Shown piece after piece: positions 13,001-22,500 of a DNA stretch of 64,000 nucleotides. Made by a program: the position numbers and the translations under genes. This DNA comes from Liolophura sinensis (taxonomy: Eukaryota; Mollusca; Polyplacophora; Chitonida; Chitonidae), in contig NC_088301.1 of NCBI RefSeq assembly GCF_032854445.1, positions 6,620,044 through 6,684,043 of the forward strand, given 5' to 3'. Under the pieces are notes generated by a model. That model worked only from the letters and a program-made list of their open reading frames with translations, was not told the DNA's origin and searched no databases. Each line of letters starts with the position of its first letter. Position 1 is the first letter of the stretch.

Positions 13001-16000
13001 CTTTTCCAGGCCTTGAAAACCAAGTGGTTTTGTGGTTGGGTATGGAAATTAAGAGTACAGGGGACAAACAACTTGAGGTATTAATGACTGTCTATACATG
13101 GACATGTAGTGTGAAGACTTTCTCTTAGAAAAATTTGTTTCCCAGCATCTGTTAGATTGCTTAATTAACTGCTGTATTTGGGAGAAATTAGATCATTTTC
13201 CATTGCTCTAAGCTTGTATGACTACAAATATTTATTCCAAGTAGCCTGGAAAATGTGAATATTGGCTCTGGGAAAAGCAGTGTAGGAAGTAGTTTGTATG
13301 GCTACAGCCGTTTGACCCTTCTAGATTATTATAGGTGTAGCTTGATGGACTGAAATACATAAAAGAAAATATGTATTTGTGTGAAACACTGTATTTCCCC
13401 TACTGAAAAATTTGGCCTCTAAAAATACACTTTGAGAGGCATATAAAGCCAATATTTGACTTTTGCTGAAAAAATAATCAAACTTCACTAATATGCTCTG
13501 TATATGGTGGATGAATCCAGCTATCCGAATCCAGAAAACTGTGTCACTTTAACTTAAGATGAAATACACCAGATTAATGTACTTTTACCATGGTAAATCT
13601 AGAGCCAAAAATTTGTAGCCCATATGAAAATGACCGATTTGTTAAGTATTAAATACTTCATCGTCCAAATGAGGAACATCCCCATAAAGGAGCTACCCTA
13701 ATTCCTCGACCCTTTCAACCACCACTGCAACTAATATTTTGAAACATTCTGAGATAACTTTGGGTTGTAGAGAAATGTTTTGTGCAGTTTTCTGAAGCTT
13801 GGATCTTTATTGACACAAGAAAATCGATCGAATCGCACAGAAAAATGTGCTTCAGCGGTTGAAAAGGGGGAAGATTTACAGTATTAAAAATGGGAAAAAC
13901 TAGTATTCAATCACTGATGGATTGATTGAGGGGTTGTTTAAAGGAGAAGAAAACGATGTAAATATCAGATGAAAGAGTGTGAAAAGTCATTTACAATTAT
14001 TGTCTTTTTTCTTTCAGGAGAAAAGAGTATTAGAAAATATTTTTGTATAACGGGTAGTTGACACCACATCTTGGTCTATATCGCCTACACATTATAATGT
14101 TGTAAATAAGGATGTGGTGCATGTCTATTATTTAAATCAATGTAAGTTTGTTGTCTATATCCAAAGACATTAAATTTTGATTACAAAAATATTTATGAAT
14201 ATATTTAAAAATATAAATGATTAAAATTCAGGTTGAACATATTTGTTACATCCTCATTTAAAACATTATTATGACAACATATAAAAAGGGGTGGTCCCAA
14301 ATACCCACCATACAAAAATTATTTTCAAATGAATTTTTCTCATGAGAATTCAAAAAACAAAGACCATATATATAACTCTTTCATCTGAACTTCATGTAAT
14401 TTTTATGTTTTCCCCACGTTCAGTGCTCTGCTCAAGAATACGTCGCTTTAATGTATATGTAATGGGACGGTGGTCATGGTGGAGGAAAATGGGGGTGCCT
14501 GGAGCTAATCATTGGCCTTTTTGTAGTATCTGGAGTTAAGCATTGGCCTTTTTGTAGTACCTGGAGTTAAGCACTGGCCTTTTTAAAGTACCTGAAGTTA
14601 AGCACTGGCCTTTTTGTAGTACCTGGAGTTAAGCACTGGCCTTTTTGTAGTACCATGGAGTTAATCATTGGCATTTTGTAGTACCATGGAGTTAATCATT
14701 GGCATTTTGTAGTACCTGGAGTTAATCATTGGCGTTTTGTAGTACCATGGAGTTAATCATTGGCATTTTGTAGTACCATGGAGTAAATCATTGGCATTTT
14801 GTAGTACCTGAAGTTAATCATTGGCATTTTGTAGTACCTGGAGTTAATCATTGGCGTTTTGTAGTACCTGGAGTTAATCATTGGCGTTTTGTAGTACCAT
14901 GGAGTTAATCATTGGCATTTTGTAGTACCATAGAGTTAATCATTGGCATTTTGTAGTACCTGGAGTTAATCACTGGCCTTTTTGTAGTACCTGGAGTTAA
15001 GCATTGGCCTTTTTGTAGTACCTCGAGATAATCATTGGCCTTTTTGTAGTACCTGGAGTTAAGCATTGGCCTTTTTGTAATACCTGGAGTTAGTCATTGG
15101 CCTTTTTGTAGTACCTGGAGGTAAGCATTGGTCTTTTTGTTATACCTGACAAACTACTTAAAGCTTCTGCCGAAACAGTACGATCTGGACTAGAACATGT
15201 GACCTCATGGGTCAATGGCATGACGTTGGCAGCAAGTCAGTGCTTTAAGCATCTGAGCCAGCAAGTGATCGAAGTGTTGTATGTTTACAGGAAGAGTTTA
15301 GCTGAGAGACTGGAGGATGAAGTGGACCAATCAGAGATCAGGCAGGCTGGCAACTCCATTGGCAACAAGGAACTCACCTTCTCACTGAAAAAGGTACATG
15401 TAATTCCACCCAGGCTGTTACTGTATTATTAAACTTGTTTAATAAGGGCTGTGACTCAAAAGTACTGCATTGTATTGAACTCGGCTTTTGCATGCATGTA
15501 TCACACATTGCTGCATTGCATGGTTTTTAATTGCAGTAAATTGCAACCTTCATAACAGCCTCTTTTTGTGTTTTAGAAACTATGTGAAGGTGGTGTCTTC
15601 TTTATTAAGTTGGAGTTTAGAAATCTTGTTGGTGCTGCACAACAGCTCTTTGGTAGCTTTGAACCAAATGTTTTTTTGTTTTTTTTTGTCTTTTCCTTTA
15701 GTATTGTGTAATCATTTAGGTCTGGAATGACAAGCACAGTGGTTAACCTCCAAGACAACAGTCTTTGCAAGGCATCAAGGGTTGTAGTTGCTAAAAATGC
15801 ATGTGTTGAAATTTTAGAGAAGGTGCGGTTTATACATATGCACAATGCCTAACTGATACATTGTGTTCTGTTCCAGCCCAAAACAGAGAGTCGTCGTCAG
15901 TTACTGAGCAAACAACACCATGCGGAAAGACGAAAGATCCGCAGGTCTGCTGCTGATATATCCAAGGGCTTCAAAACCAAACCAAAGTTCTGGATGGGCA

Positions 16001-16014
16001 AGAGAGTCAAGTGA
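929..16014 (+). CDS. NOL10: NOL10, nucleolar protein 10 (C-terminal part, 8 exons, 5' end outside window)
   Basis: Conserved nucleolar protein involved in ribosome biogenesis (small-subunit processome component, the Enp2 family). The N-terminal WD40 region would lie left of the window. Eight exons are visible: 929-1007, 1769-1896, 3127-3225, 3810-3893, 10840-11022, 12141-12376, 15291-15393 and 15877-16014. All have AG/GT borders and compatible phases, giving 349 residues and a TGA stop. Recognisable pieces are GTAPKWCAFLDN, HLIGSSLLRAYMHGFFMD, a NUC153-type segment (DDRFSAMFQNPDFQVD), an acidic stretch (DDDEDSSSNDEDE), KFYEIKEGAEFKS and a basic C-terminus. Introns 4, 5 and 6 are swollen by a 78-bp satellite (intron 4), a dispersed repeat (intron 5), and 58-bp and 30-bp arrays (intron 6). 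The gene is convergent with TOE1, and the two stop codons are about 2.9 kb apart. Identification is from remembered family sequence; the exon structure is read directly. Confidence 0.93.
1240..1365 (+). mobile_element. SINE family B tail fragment
   Basis: cctaatgactcttcatcatt and atatggctgaaaaattgcat gacgtttaacccc match the 3' end of the 38055 copy; followed by cattcatacatacata. Confidence 0.7.
1769..1896 (+). CDS. NOL10: NOL10 exon
   Basis: Acceptor ttggcag, donor gtatga, 128 bases. With one carried base it encodes VYDDYKFVTRRELDDLGLSH and the very conserved LLRAYMHGFFMDMRLYNK. Confidence 0.92.
2546..2737. repeat. 38-bp tandem array, 5 copies
   Basis: Unit gaagctggttactcttgccc acacatgttcaggggcct repeats at 2546, 2584, 2622, 2662 and 2700. 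In the NOL10 intron between exons 2 and 3 of the window. Confidence 0.9.
3127..3225 (+). CDS. NOL10: NOL10 exon
   Basis: Acceptor taatag, donor gtaaga, 33 whole codons. Encodes AKSIADPFAYEEYRKSKIRE and a charged helical stretch ending in RVRLK. Confidence 0.9.
3632..3790. repeat. ~17-bp tandem array upstream of NOL10 acceptor
   Basis: Variants of attgtacagcagtattt and attgtatagcagtattt. Each contains cag acceptor-like triplets; it ends about 20 bases before the real acceptor at 3809. Confidence 0.85.
3810..3893 (+). CDS. NOL10: NOL10 exon
   Basis: Acceptor cttctgcag, donor gtgagt, 28 codons. Encodes KLPRVNRMLAEKLVEQEENP and a lysine-rich end. A short array built on attgtacagcagtattt ends about 20 bases upstream of the acceptor. 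Confidence 0.9.
4925..5030 (+). mobile_element. SINE family A, 5'-truncated
   Basis: ctgtcataatgctgtccatt and tacggcgtaaaacttcaatc aaataaataaatc. Lies just left of the 78-bp satellite. Confidence 0.75.
5150..9688. repeat. 78-bp satellite array, ~58 copies, with higher-order structure
   Basis: Unit begins attatccagtctattagaaa gccttttacaggttttggag and is 78 bases long. Variants differ at a handful of sites (ctatta/ctatga/ctgtga; ggagca/gcagca/gctgca; cacgta/catgta/aatgta). A marker variant with an extra t (ccagtccatttag) recurs at 6642, 7891 and 9296. This gives larger periods of 1249 (16 units+1) and 1405 (18 units+1). Lies wholly in a NOL10 intron. The long open frames on both strands reflect a stop-free unit whose length is a multiple of three. 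Confidence 0.96.
10010..10172 (+). mobile_element. SINE family A, body and tail
   Basis: gtcagcaacctgcgtatggt, ggtttcctcccggcataatg and a tail ending aatcaaataaaaaataaata. Lies about 320 bases right of the 78-bp satellite. Confidence 0.8.
10626..10708. repeat. 20-bp tandem array, 4 copies
   Basis: tgtaatgctaatgtggattt repeated at 10631, 10651, 10671 and 10691, in the NOL10 satellite-bearing intron. Confidence 0.9.
10840..11022 (+). CDS. NOL10: NOL10 exon with NUC153-type segment
   Basis: Acceptor gttttcag, donor gtaact, 61 codons. Encodes LLKDDRFSAMFQNPDFQVD followed by SEEYKLLNPVVSK, the NUC153 motif typical of NOL10/Enp2 proteins. It follows the very large satellite-bearing intron (3894-10839). 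Confidence 0.93.
11085..11885 (+). repeat. dispersed ~0.8-0.9 kb repeat, copy A
   Basis: Collinear with 62450-63345: shared blocks include agctctgagatg, ctgaattcatatcac, taaatgtaacc, ccatcttcgaatcatgtgac, gtagcgtacagctt and agatctcaaatct. Ends carry a possible inverted TCTGAGAT motif. No open reading frame. In the NOL10 intron after the NUC153 exon. Confidence 0.8.
12141..12376 (+). CDS. NOL10: NOL10 exon, acidic and basic region
   Basis: Acceptor gatcacag, donor gtgagt, two bases carried out. Encodes an acidic run (DDDEDSSSNDEDE), a charged helix and KFYEIKEGAEFKSLKDK, which is characteristic of the family. Confidence 0.9.
12480..12562 (+). mobile_element. SINE family A fragment
   Basis: gacagcaacctgcagatggt catgggtttcc then cctcccaccaaataaataaa. 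Internally deleted. Confidence 0.7.
12813..13062. repeat. 58-bp tandem array, ~4.3 copies
   Basis: gaaattgagagtgacctttc starts at 12813, 12871, 12929, 12987 and 13045. Each unit holds a short dyad aaaccaagtggttt. Confidence 0.93.
14499..15150. repeat. 30-bp tandem array, ~21 copies
   Basis: Unit tggagttaatcattggcatt ttgtagtacc with variants (cctttttg, accatgga). It ends about 140 bases before the NOL10 acceptor at 15290. Confidence 0.93.
15291..15393 (+). CDS. NOL10: NOL10 exon
   Basis: Acceptor gtttacag, donor gtacat. With two carried bases it encodes KSLAERLEDEVDQSEIRQAG and NKELTFSLKK. Confidence 0.9.
15877..16014 (+). CDS. NOL10: NOL10 last coding exon
   Basis: Acceptor gttccag; 45 codons then TGA at 16012-16014. 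Encodes RRQLLSKQHHAERRKIRRSA and FWMGKRVK, the basic nucleolar-type C-terminus. Confidence 0.92.
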   Translation, partial: PKTESRRQLLSKQHHAERRKIRRSAADISKGFKTKPKFWMGKRVK

Positions 16015-16224
16015 ATGTGGTACGGGAGTCTGGAAACGGCTGCATGTTTGTCTATGAACATTGATTGTGTAAATGTACTTCTTGTGGACAATAGATTCAC
16101 CACTGGGTGCGCTACATAAAGTCACACATCATATGATGACATGGTGGGTGTACAAGTCAAATACATTGTGTTTTTTCATAAACACAGCAGTGGTTCATGC
16201 CATTTCTTTTTGTGAATCAAGTGA

Positions 16225-16830
16225 TTGGAGCCATCTTGTGTACAGGTTGATAGCTGGAGTCGTCTTGTGAACAGGCCAAATAGTTGGAGGCATCTTGTGT
16301 ACAGGTCAAAAGGTTGGACATCTTTTGCACGGGTCAAGTGGTTGGACCATCTTGTGCACAGGTCAGATGATTGGAGCCATCTTGTGCACAGTTCCAAAGT
16401 TTGGACATCTTTTGCACGGGTAAAATGGTTGGAGCCATCTTGTGTACAGGTCAAATGGTTGGAGCCATCTTGTGTTCCAGTCAGTGGTGGGAGCCATATT
16501 GTGTACAGGTCAAGTGGTTGGACCAAACTGTGTACATGTCAAATGGTTGGAGCCATCTTGTGTACAGGTCAAATGGTTGGAGCCATCTTGTGTACAGGCC
16601 AAATGGTTGGAGCCATCTTGTGTTCCGGTCAGGGGTTGGAGCCATATTGTGTACAGGTCAACTGTGTACATGTCAAATGGTTGGAGCCATATGGTGTACA
16701 GGTCAAATGGTAACAGCCATTTTGTGTATGGGTGAAGTGATTGGAGCCATTTTGTGTACAGGTCACATGGTTACAGCCACCTTGTGTACAGGTCGGTTGT
16801 AGCCATTTTGTGTGCTGGCCAAATGATTTA
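16225..16830. repeat. ~30-bp array downstream of NOL10 stop
   Basis: Unit ggttggagccatcttgtgta caggtcaaat, variable length, starting about 210 bases after the stop, so possibly in the 3'UTR. Confidence 0.9.
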
Positions 16831-17889
16831 AGTCCAGTAACATACTGTAAATCTTCAACGTTTTTGATCTAAGACGCACTTTTTTTCAGTGGAATTTATG
16901 CAAACAATGATTATGAAAATTCTTTGTGTCCGTAAATACACAAGTTCCATAAAACTGTGCAAATCATTTCTCTATCACCTATAGTTCTCTCGGAATGTTG
17001 CAAAATATTGGTTGCAGAGGTGGATGAAAAGGTTGAAGAATGAGGGTAAGCTACACGTATAGGTGTGTAATGGGTTGGGCTCGGTTGTCTGCAAGTCCAG
17101 TGGTTGAGAGGCGGGTCTCTGTCTTGAATTTTGTAGCATAAACAGTAAAAATACACCTGAAATATAGAGCATGTTCATACTAAATGCATCTGCTCATCAG
17201 AATTTCTGATTTAATTAAAAAAATATGTTTGTATGTATGAAAAGTTATCTGTTAGGATTATGCAACGGTACATACAGTTTTATATATGTACTACTGTGAA
17301 AAAGACATTCAAAACATGTTAATCTTGATTAAAGTCACATGCACTTCTTGTAATTCTTGGGCTGAAAACGTATGTGGTGTTGGAGTCGAGATTTGATTGG
17401 TTGGAAAGCCCTGATTTACACAAGTCTGTCTGTGAGTCCGGTGCTCTTAGAGAGAGGGTCAGTTCTTGAAGTGTACTTACTGTTAAGTACAGCCCTTTAA
17501 AAATACAGCAAAGTTAAATTTATGTTTCTTGTAGGATAGCATAATGATGGTAGTTAAAGGATAATACATGTAATGTATGGTTTTTTGTTTTTTTTGTTTT
17601 GTATTTTTCAAACGCTGAATACTGATCATCATGTAGGTGCAATTCATGAAACTGGTCCCTGTTTAATCACTGTCATCTGTTATCATTCATCTGTTACACT
17701 GTACAAGTTACAAATTTCATCTCACAATGAAAGAAAAGAATAAAACTGAAAATAAATTTATTCATATTCTTGTGCATAGGATAGATGAAGTAAATGCGTC
17801 TTATGGAATATACAGATTGCCAGTAAGGTACAGGTGACATAACAAATGTAGTTAGGAAAGTTTAAATGGCAGATATAAGATGTGGGCTA

Positions 17890-18160
17890 TACACTGCTCA
17901 TCGTATAGTGCTCACCAGACACTGCTTACCAGACATTGCCCTCAACTTGCTGCTTTACAAGACATTGCTCACTATCTGACTCTCACCAGACACCGCTCAC
18001 TACGCTATACTCACCTGACATTGCTGACTATGCTGCTCACCAAACATTGCCCACTACTTGCTGCTTAACAGACATTGCTCACTATTTGACTCTCACCAGA
18101 CACTGCTCACTACGCTATACTCACCTGACTATGCTGCTCACCTGACACTGATTGCACACA
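17890..18160. repeat. irregular tandem repeats
   Basis: Degenerate units such as tcaccagacattgctcacta and ctacgctatactcacctgac between the NOL10 and TOE1 3' ends. Confidence 0.75.
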
Positions 18161-18206
18161 ATATGCAGTTCCCCCAGAAACTTTTACTGAGCATAACTCG
18201 GATGGC

Positions 18207-18212
18207 TTTATT
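18207..18212 (-). terminator. candidate TOE1 poly(A) signal
   Basis: AATAAA on the minus strand about 660 bases past the TOE1 stop, after the 91-bp copies. One plausible signal; no transcript evidence. Confidence 0.3.
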
Positions 18213-18596
18213 TGTTTTATGTGTTCACGAAGTACAATGTAAACCATATGCAACGCAGAATACACTTTATGGGAAGGCTAATAAAGTCTTTTTACAGCAG
18301 ATGAAAATGAAAACATCTCTATGATGCAGATGCACAAAATAACGTTTCAACATCTGAAATTACTGTAACTTACATATCTGTCACCACCGTGCAAATCAAA
18401 ATTGGACATCAACTACAACTGTCTGTCTATTTACTTTATATTTGATTGTTGCTGAATGTTATACTCAAGGATTTTCACTTTTATGGGTGGAGAAAACCCA
18501 TGGTGTCTTAGTAACAAATTTCCCACATGTGACACACAAAAGTATGCCATATCTGCGGAAGGCTAGTCGTCTTAAACAAGCTGATACAAGAGAGAA

Positions 18597-18962
18597 CTAC
18601 AATGATAACGAGCGTAACATTTCCAGCTTCTCTGTGCGCTGTTTGGATGTTTTACAGTAACTATTCTTTGTGACAATCATGGGGATACTATAATGGCAAC
18701 AAGCATAACATTTCCAGCTTCTCTGTGTGCTGTTCGGATGTTTTACAGTAACTATTCTTTGTGACAATCATGGGGATACTATAATGGCAACAAGCGTAAC
18801 ATTTCCAGCTTCTCTGTGTGCTGTTTGGATGTTTTACAGTAACTATTCTTTGTGACAATCATGGGGATACTATAATGGCAACGAGCGTAAGATTTCCAAC
18901 TTCTCTGTGTGCTGTTTGGATGTTTTACAGTAACTACTCTTTGTGACAATCATGGGGATACT
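18597..18962 (-). repeat. 91-bp tandem duplication of the TOE1 terminal coding segment, 4 copies
   Basis: Copies begin at 18618, 18709, 18800 and 18891 (catttccagcttctctgtg and its coding-copy variant gatttccaacttctctgtg), period 91. The copy at 18870-18962 is the real end of TOE1 (from SIPMIVTKS to LRSLPL and stop). The other three lie past the stop and keep the same reading pattern with few changes. Confidence 0.94.
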
Positions 18963-19550
18963 CTTTCCACTGAGGCAGACTTTGTTAACCAACTCTTCCA
19001 ATCCCCAGTCTGATAATGATACCTTATTCTTGTGACCTGAGGAAAGAGCACTACCATATCGCGCGACAAAAGTGGCCATGGCAAACCCAGTCATAAAGGC
19101 ATCAAAGCCAGCTCGATGACCTTTGTTACCGTTTGTGTAAATTGCCTGTGGTTTGGACAGATCTTCGACTCCTGCTATTTTTTCACTGATTGTCTGCAAT
19201 ATCTCCCTGCTTTCAGGCTCTTTGCTCTCCTCACTCTGATCTGCATTTGCACCATTCAAGCCAAAAGTTCTGTCCTCAGGGGACATTTTTTTCTGTTTAC
19301 ATAGGGAACCAGCTTCTGCACCATTCCTCTGATCATCCCTACACTCCACTGTGCTGTTCATAACCTCTGTACTGCTATGTGGAGTGTCTGGAAGACACTG
19401 TGCCCCTTTGGTGCTCTGGTCTTCTTCGCAATGATGCTTACGTTTGCGATATCTGCGTCTCTTCTTGGTCACCACATCTTCGCAGTCCAGGATCAGGTCT
19501 ATGTCATGAGATTTGGTGCACTCTCGTCTCTTGATACACCATCCATGTGA
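18870..19550 (-). CDS. TOE1: TOE1 exon 7 (last)
   Basis: Acceptor gtccacag. Encodes SHGWCIKRRECTKSHDIDL, a basic run, an acidic low-complexity linker, HRAGFDAFMTGFAMATF and the final LEILRSLPL before TAG at 18872-18870. The last ~31 codons lie inside the 91-bp tandem unit. Confidence 0.92.
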   Translation of the reverse strand, partial: SHGWCIKRRECTKSHDIDLILDCEDVVTKKRRRYRKRKHHCEEDQSTKGAQCLPDTPHSSTEVMNSTVECRDDQRNGAEAGSLCKQKKMSPEDRTFGLNGANADQSEESKEPESREILQTISEKIAGVEDLSKPQAIYTNGNKGHRAGFDAFMTGFAMATFVARYGSALSSGHKNKVSLSDWGLEELVNKVCLSGKSIPMIVTKSSYCKTSKQHTEKLEILRSLPL

Positions 19551-22500
19551 CTGTGGACAGAAAAGATTCTGTGTCAAATCTAGAGAATTACATTAATAAT
19601 TGTGATAAGGAGAAACTTTTCCCAATCTGTTTAACTACAAACAGACAGCAATATGTGTCAAATCTAGAGAATTACATTAATAATTGTGATAAGGAGAAAC
19701 TTTTCCTAATCTGTTTAACTGCAAACAGACAGCAATATGGGTCAAATCTAGAGAATTACAGTAATAATTGTGATAAGGAGAAACTTTTCCCAATCTGTTT
19801 AACTACAAACAGACAGCGATATGTGTCAAATGTAGAGAATTACATTAATAATTGTGATAAGGAGAAACTTTTCCCAATCTGTTTAACTGCAAACAGACAG
19901 CAATATGGGTCAAATCTAGAGAATTACAGTAATAATTGTGATAAGGAGAAACTTTTCCCAATCTGTTTAACTGTAAACAGACAGCAATAAGTGTCAAATG
20001 TAGAGAATTACACTAATAATTGCAATAATCCTGACGTGGACAAACACTTTTACACCATCCATGTGACTGTAAACAGAAAGAATTCAGTGTCAAATGTGAG
20101 GATTTCCAGTACTAACAGTCATGATACAAGACTCACAAATTTGCAACAGTTATGACATTCCTGAAGACCTCATTACGTGAATGGTCCGTGTTAAAACATT
20201 GGTTGTCAAACATCTGACCAAACCATAGACCAACACAGCACCTTATAGAACTACTGTAACGTCTGACCAACCCACAGACCAACAGAGCACCTTATAGAGC
20301 TACTGTAACGTCTGACCAACCCACAGACCAACAGAGCACCTTATAGAGCTACTGTAACGTCTGACCAACCCACAGACCAACAGAGCACCTTATAGAGCTA
20401 CTGTAACATCTGACCAACCCACAGACCAACAGAGCACCTCATAGAGCTACTGTAACATCTGACCAACCCACAGACCAACAGAGCACCTTATAGAGCTACT
20501 GTAACGTCTGACCAACCCAGACCAGCAGAGCACCTTTTAGAGCTACTGTAACGTCTGACCAACCCACAGACCAGCAGAGCACCTTATAGAGCTACTGTAA
20601 CGTTTGATCAACCCAAAGGCCAACAAAGCACCTTATAGAGCTACTGTAACGTCTGACCAACCCACAGACCAACAGAGCACCTTATAGAGCTACTGTAATG
20701 TCTGACCACCTTATAGAGGTACTGTGACGTCTGACCAACCCACAGACCAGCAGAGCACGTTATAGAGCTACTGTAACGTCTGACCAACCCACAGACCAAC
20801 AGAGCACCTCATAGAGCTACTGTAACGTCTGACCAACCAACAGAGCACCTTATAGAGCTACTGTAATGTCTGACCACCTTATAGAGGTACTGTAACGTCT
20901 GACCAACCCACAGACCAACAGAGCACCTTATAGAGGTACTGTAACGTCTGACCAACCCACAGAGCACCTCACAGAGCTACTGTAACGTCTCACCAACCCA
21001 CAGACCAGCAGAGCACCTTATAGAGCTACTGTAACGTTTGATTAACCCACAGGCCAACAGAGCACCTTATAGAGCTACTGTAATGTCAGACCAACAGAGC
21101 ACCTTACAGAGCTACTGTAATGTCTGACCACCTTATAGAGGTACTGTAATGTCTGACCAACCCACAGACCAACAGAGCACCTTATAGAGCTACTGTAACG
21201 TCTGACCAACCCACAGACCAGCAGAGCACCTTATAGAGGTACTGTAACATTTGATCAACCCACAGACCAACAGAGCACCTTATAGAGCTATTGAACGTCA
21301 GACCAACAGAGCACCTTATAGAGCTACTGTAATGTCTGACCACCTTACAGAGGTACTGTAACGTCTGACCAACCCACAGACCAACAGAGCACCTTATACA
21401 GCTACTGTAACATCACACCAACAGAGCACCTTATAGAGCTACTGTAATGTCTGACCACCTTACAGAGGTACTGTAACGTCTGACCAACCCACAGACCAAC
21501 AGAGCACCTTATAGAGCTACTGTAATGTCTGACCAACCCACAGACCAACAGAGCACCTTATAGAGCTACTGTAATGTCTGACCAACCCACAGACCAACAG
21601 AGCCCCCTACAGACTTACAGTACTTGATGTAGCTAAAAAAGCTGTTTTATTGGGGTCACATACATGGGCTTGTAAAATAAAATAATTCGGAATCTAGAAT
21701 GAAACACGTAGACAAATGAAAACAGATCAAATTTTCTTTCAACACTTTCTTCCCCTGATGCATTGCTTTCTGGATAGGCAGTAGAGGCAAATATGTGGAA
21801 AAGTAGAATTAACCGCTTATTGCACCTCACAATGGAAGTATTGTGTACATTATTACGGGATCAATTTATTGTGGGGAAAACGCATGCCTGTGCCTTAGTT
21901 ACCACCCTCAAGAACTTCGCACTGATAAATCTTTTAAACACAAATAAAGGTAAAAAAAAAAAAAAAATAATTAAAGATTCTTCTTACCAATAAAGTATGT
22001 TTTGCTCTAATGTAGTACAATCTCGATAGGCAGTAGAGGAAACCATAAGGCAAAACAGAAATACTTATGGAAGGACTACAAGAAATACAACTCACAGCAA
22101 AGTTGTCACAGACCAGTCCCCTCATGACCTTGAGAATCTCTGGATGGGGCAGAGGTCGGCTGGGGTCAGGGGCAGTACAGCTTCTGTAGGTGACAGAGGT
22201 CTGTTGAGCTGGATACTTGGGAAAAGTCAGTTCCACATGAGGGCAACCTCCATCTGCTGAATTTTCTCTCAAACTGAAAGTTCAATAAATCAATGGGTAG
22301 ATAACTGTATGCATACAAATATATCTTTTCATAACTGGAAGTTTGTACATACCTGGCAGTCATGATCTAAGCCCAGGCAGGTAGTGCCACGCACACTTGA
22401 TGAGCATTTGCACGATCAATCAAAATGATGCAAAAATGATTTGTCTGTGTCACTATGGATACAAGCTTCTACGTAACACTATGCAAATTATTTTTCCACA

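Noticed and set aside
16225-16802. Frames of 97-162 codons after NOL10
   Set aside because: They come from the ~30-bp minisatellite; three frames are open with meaningless repeated peptides.
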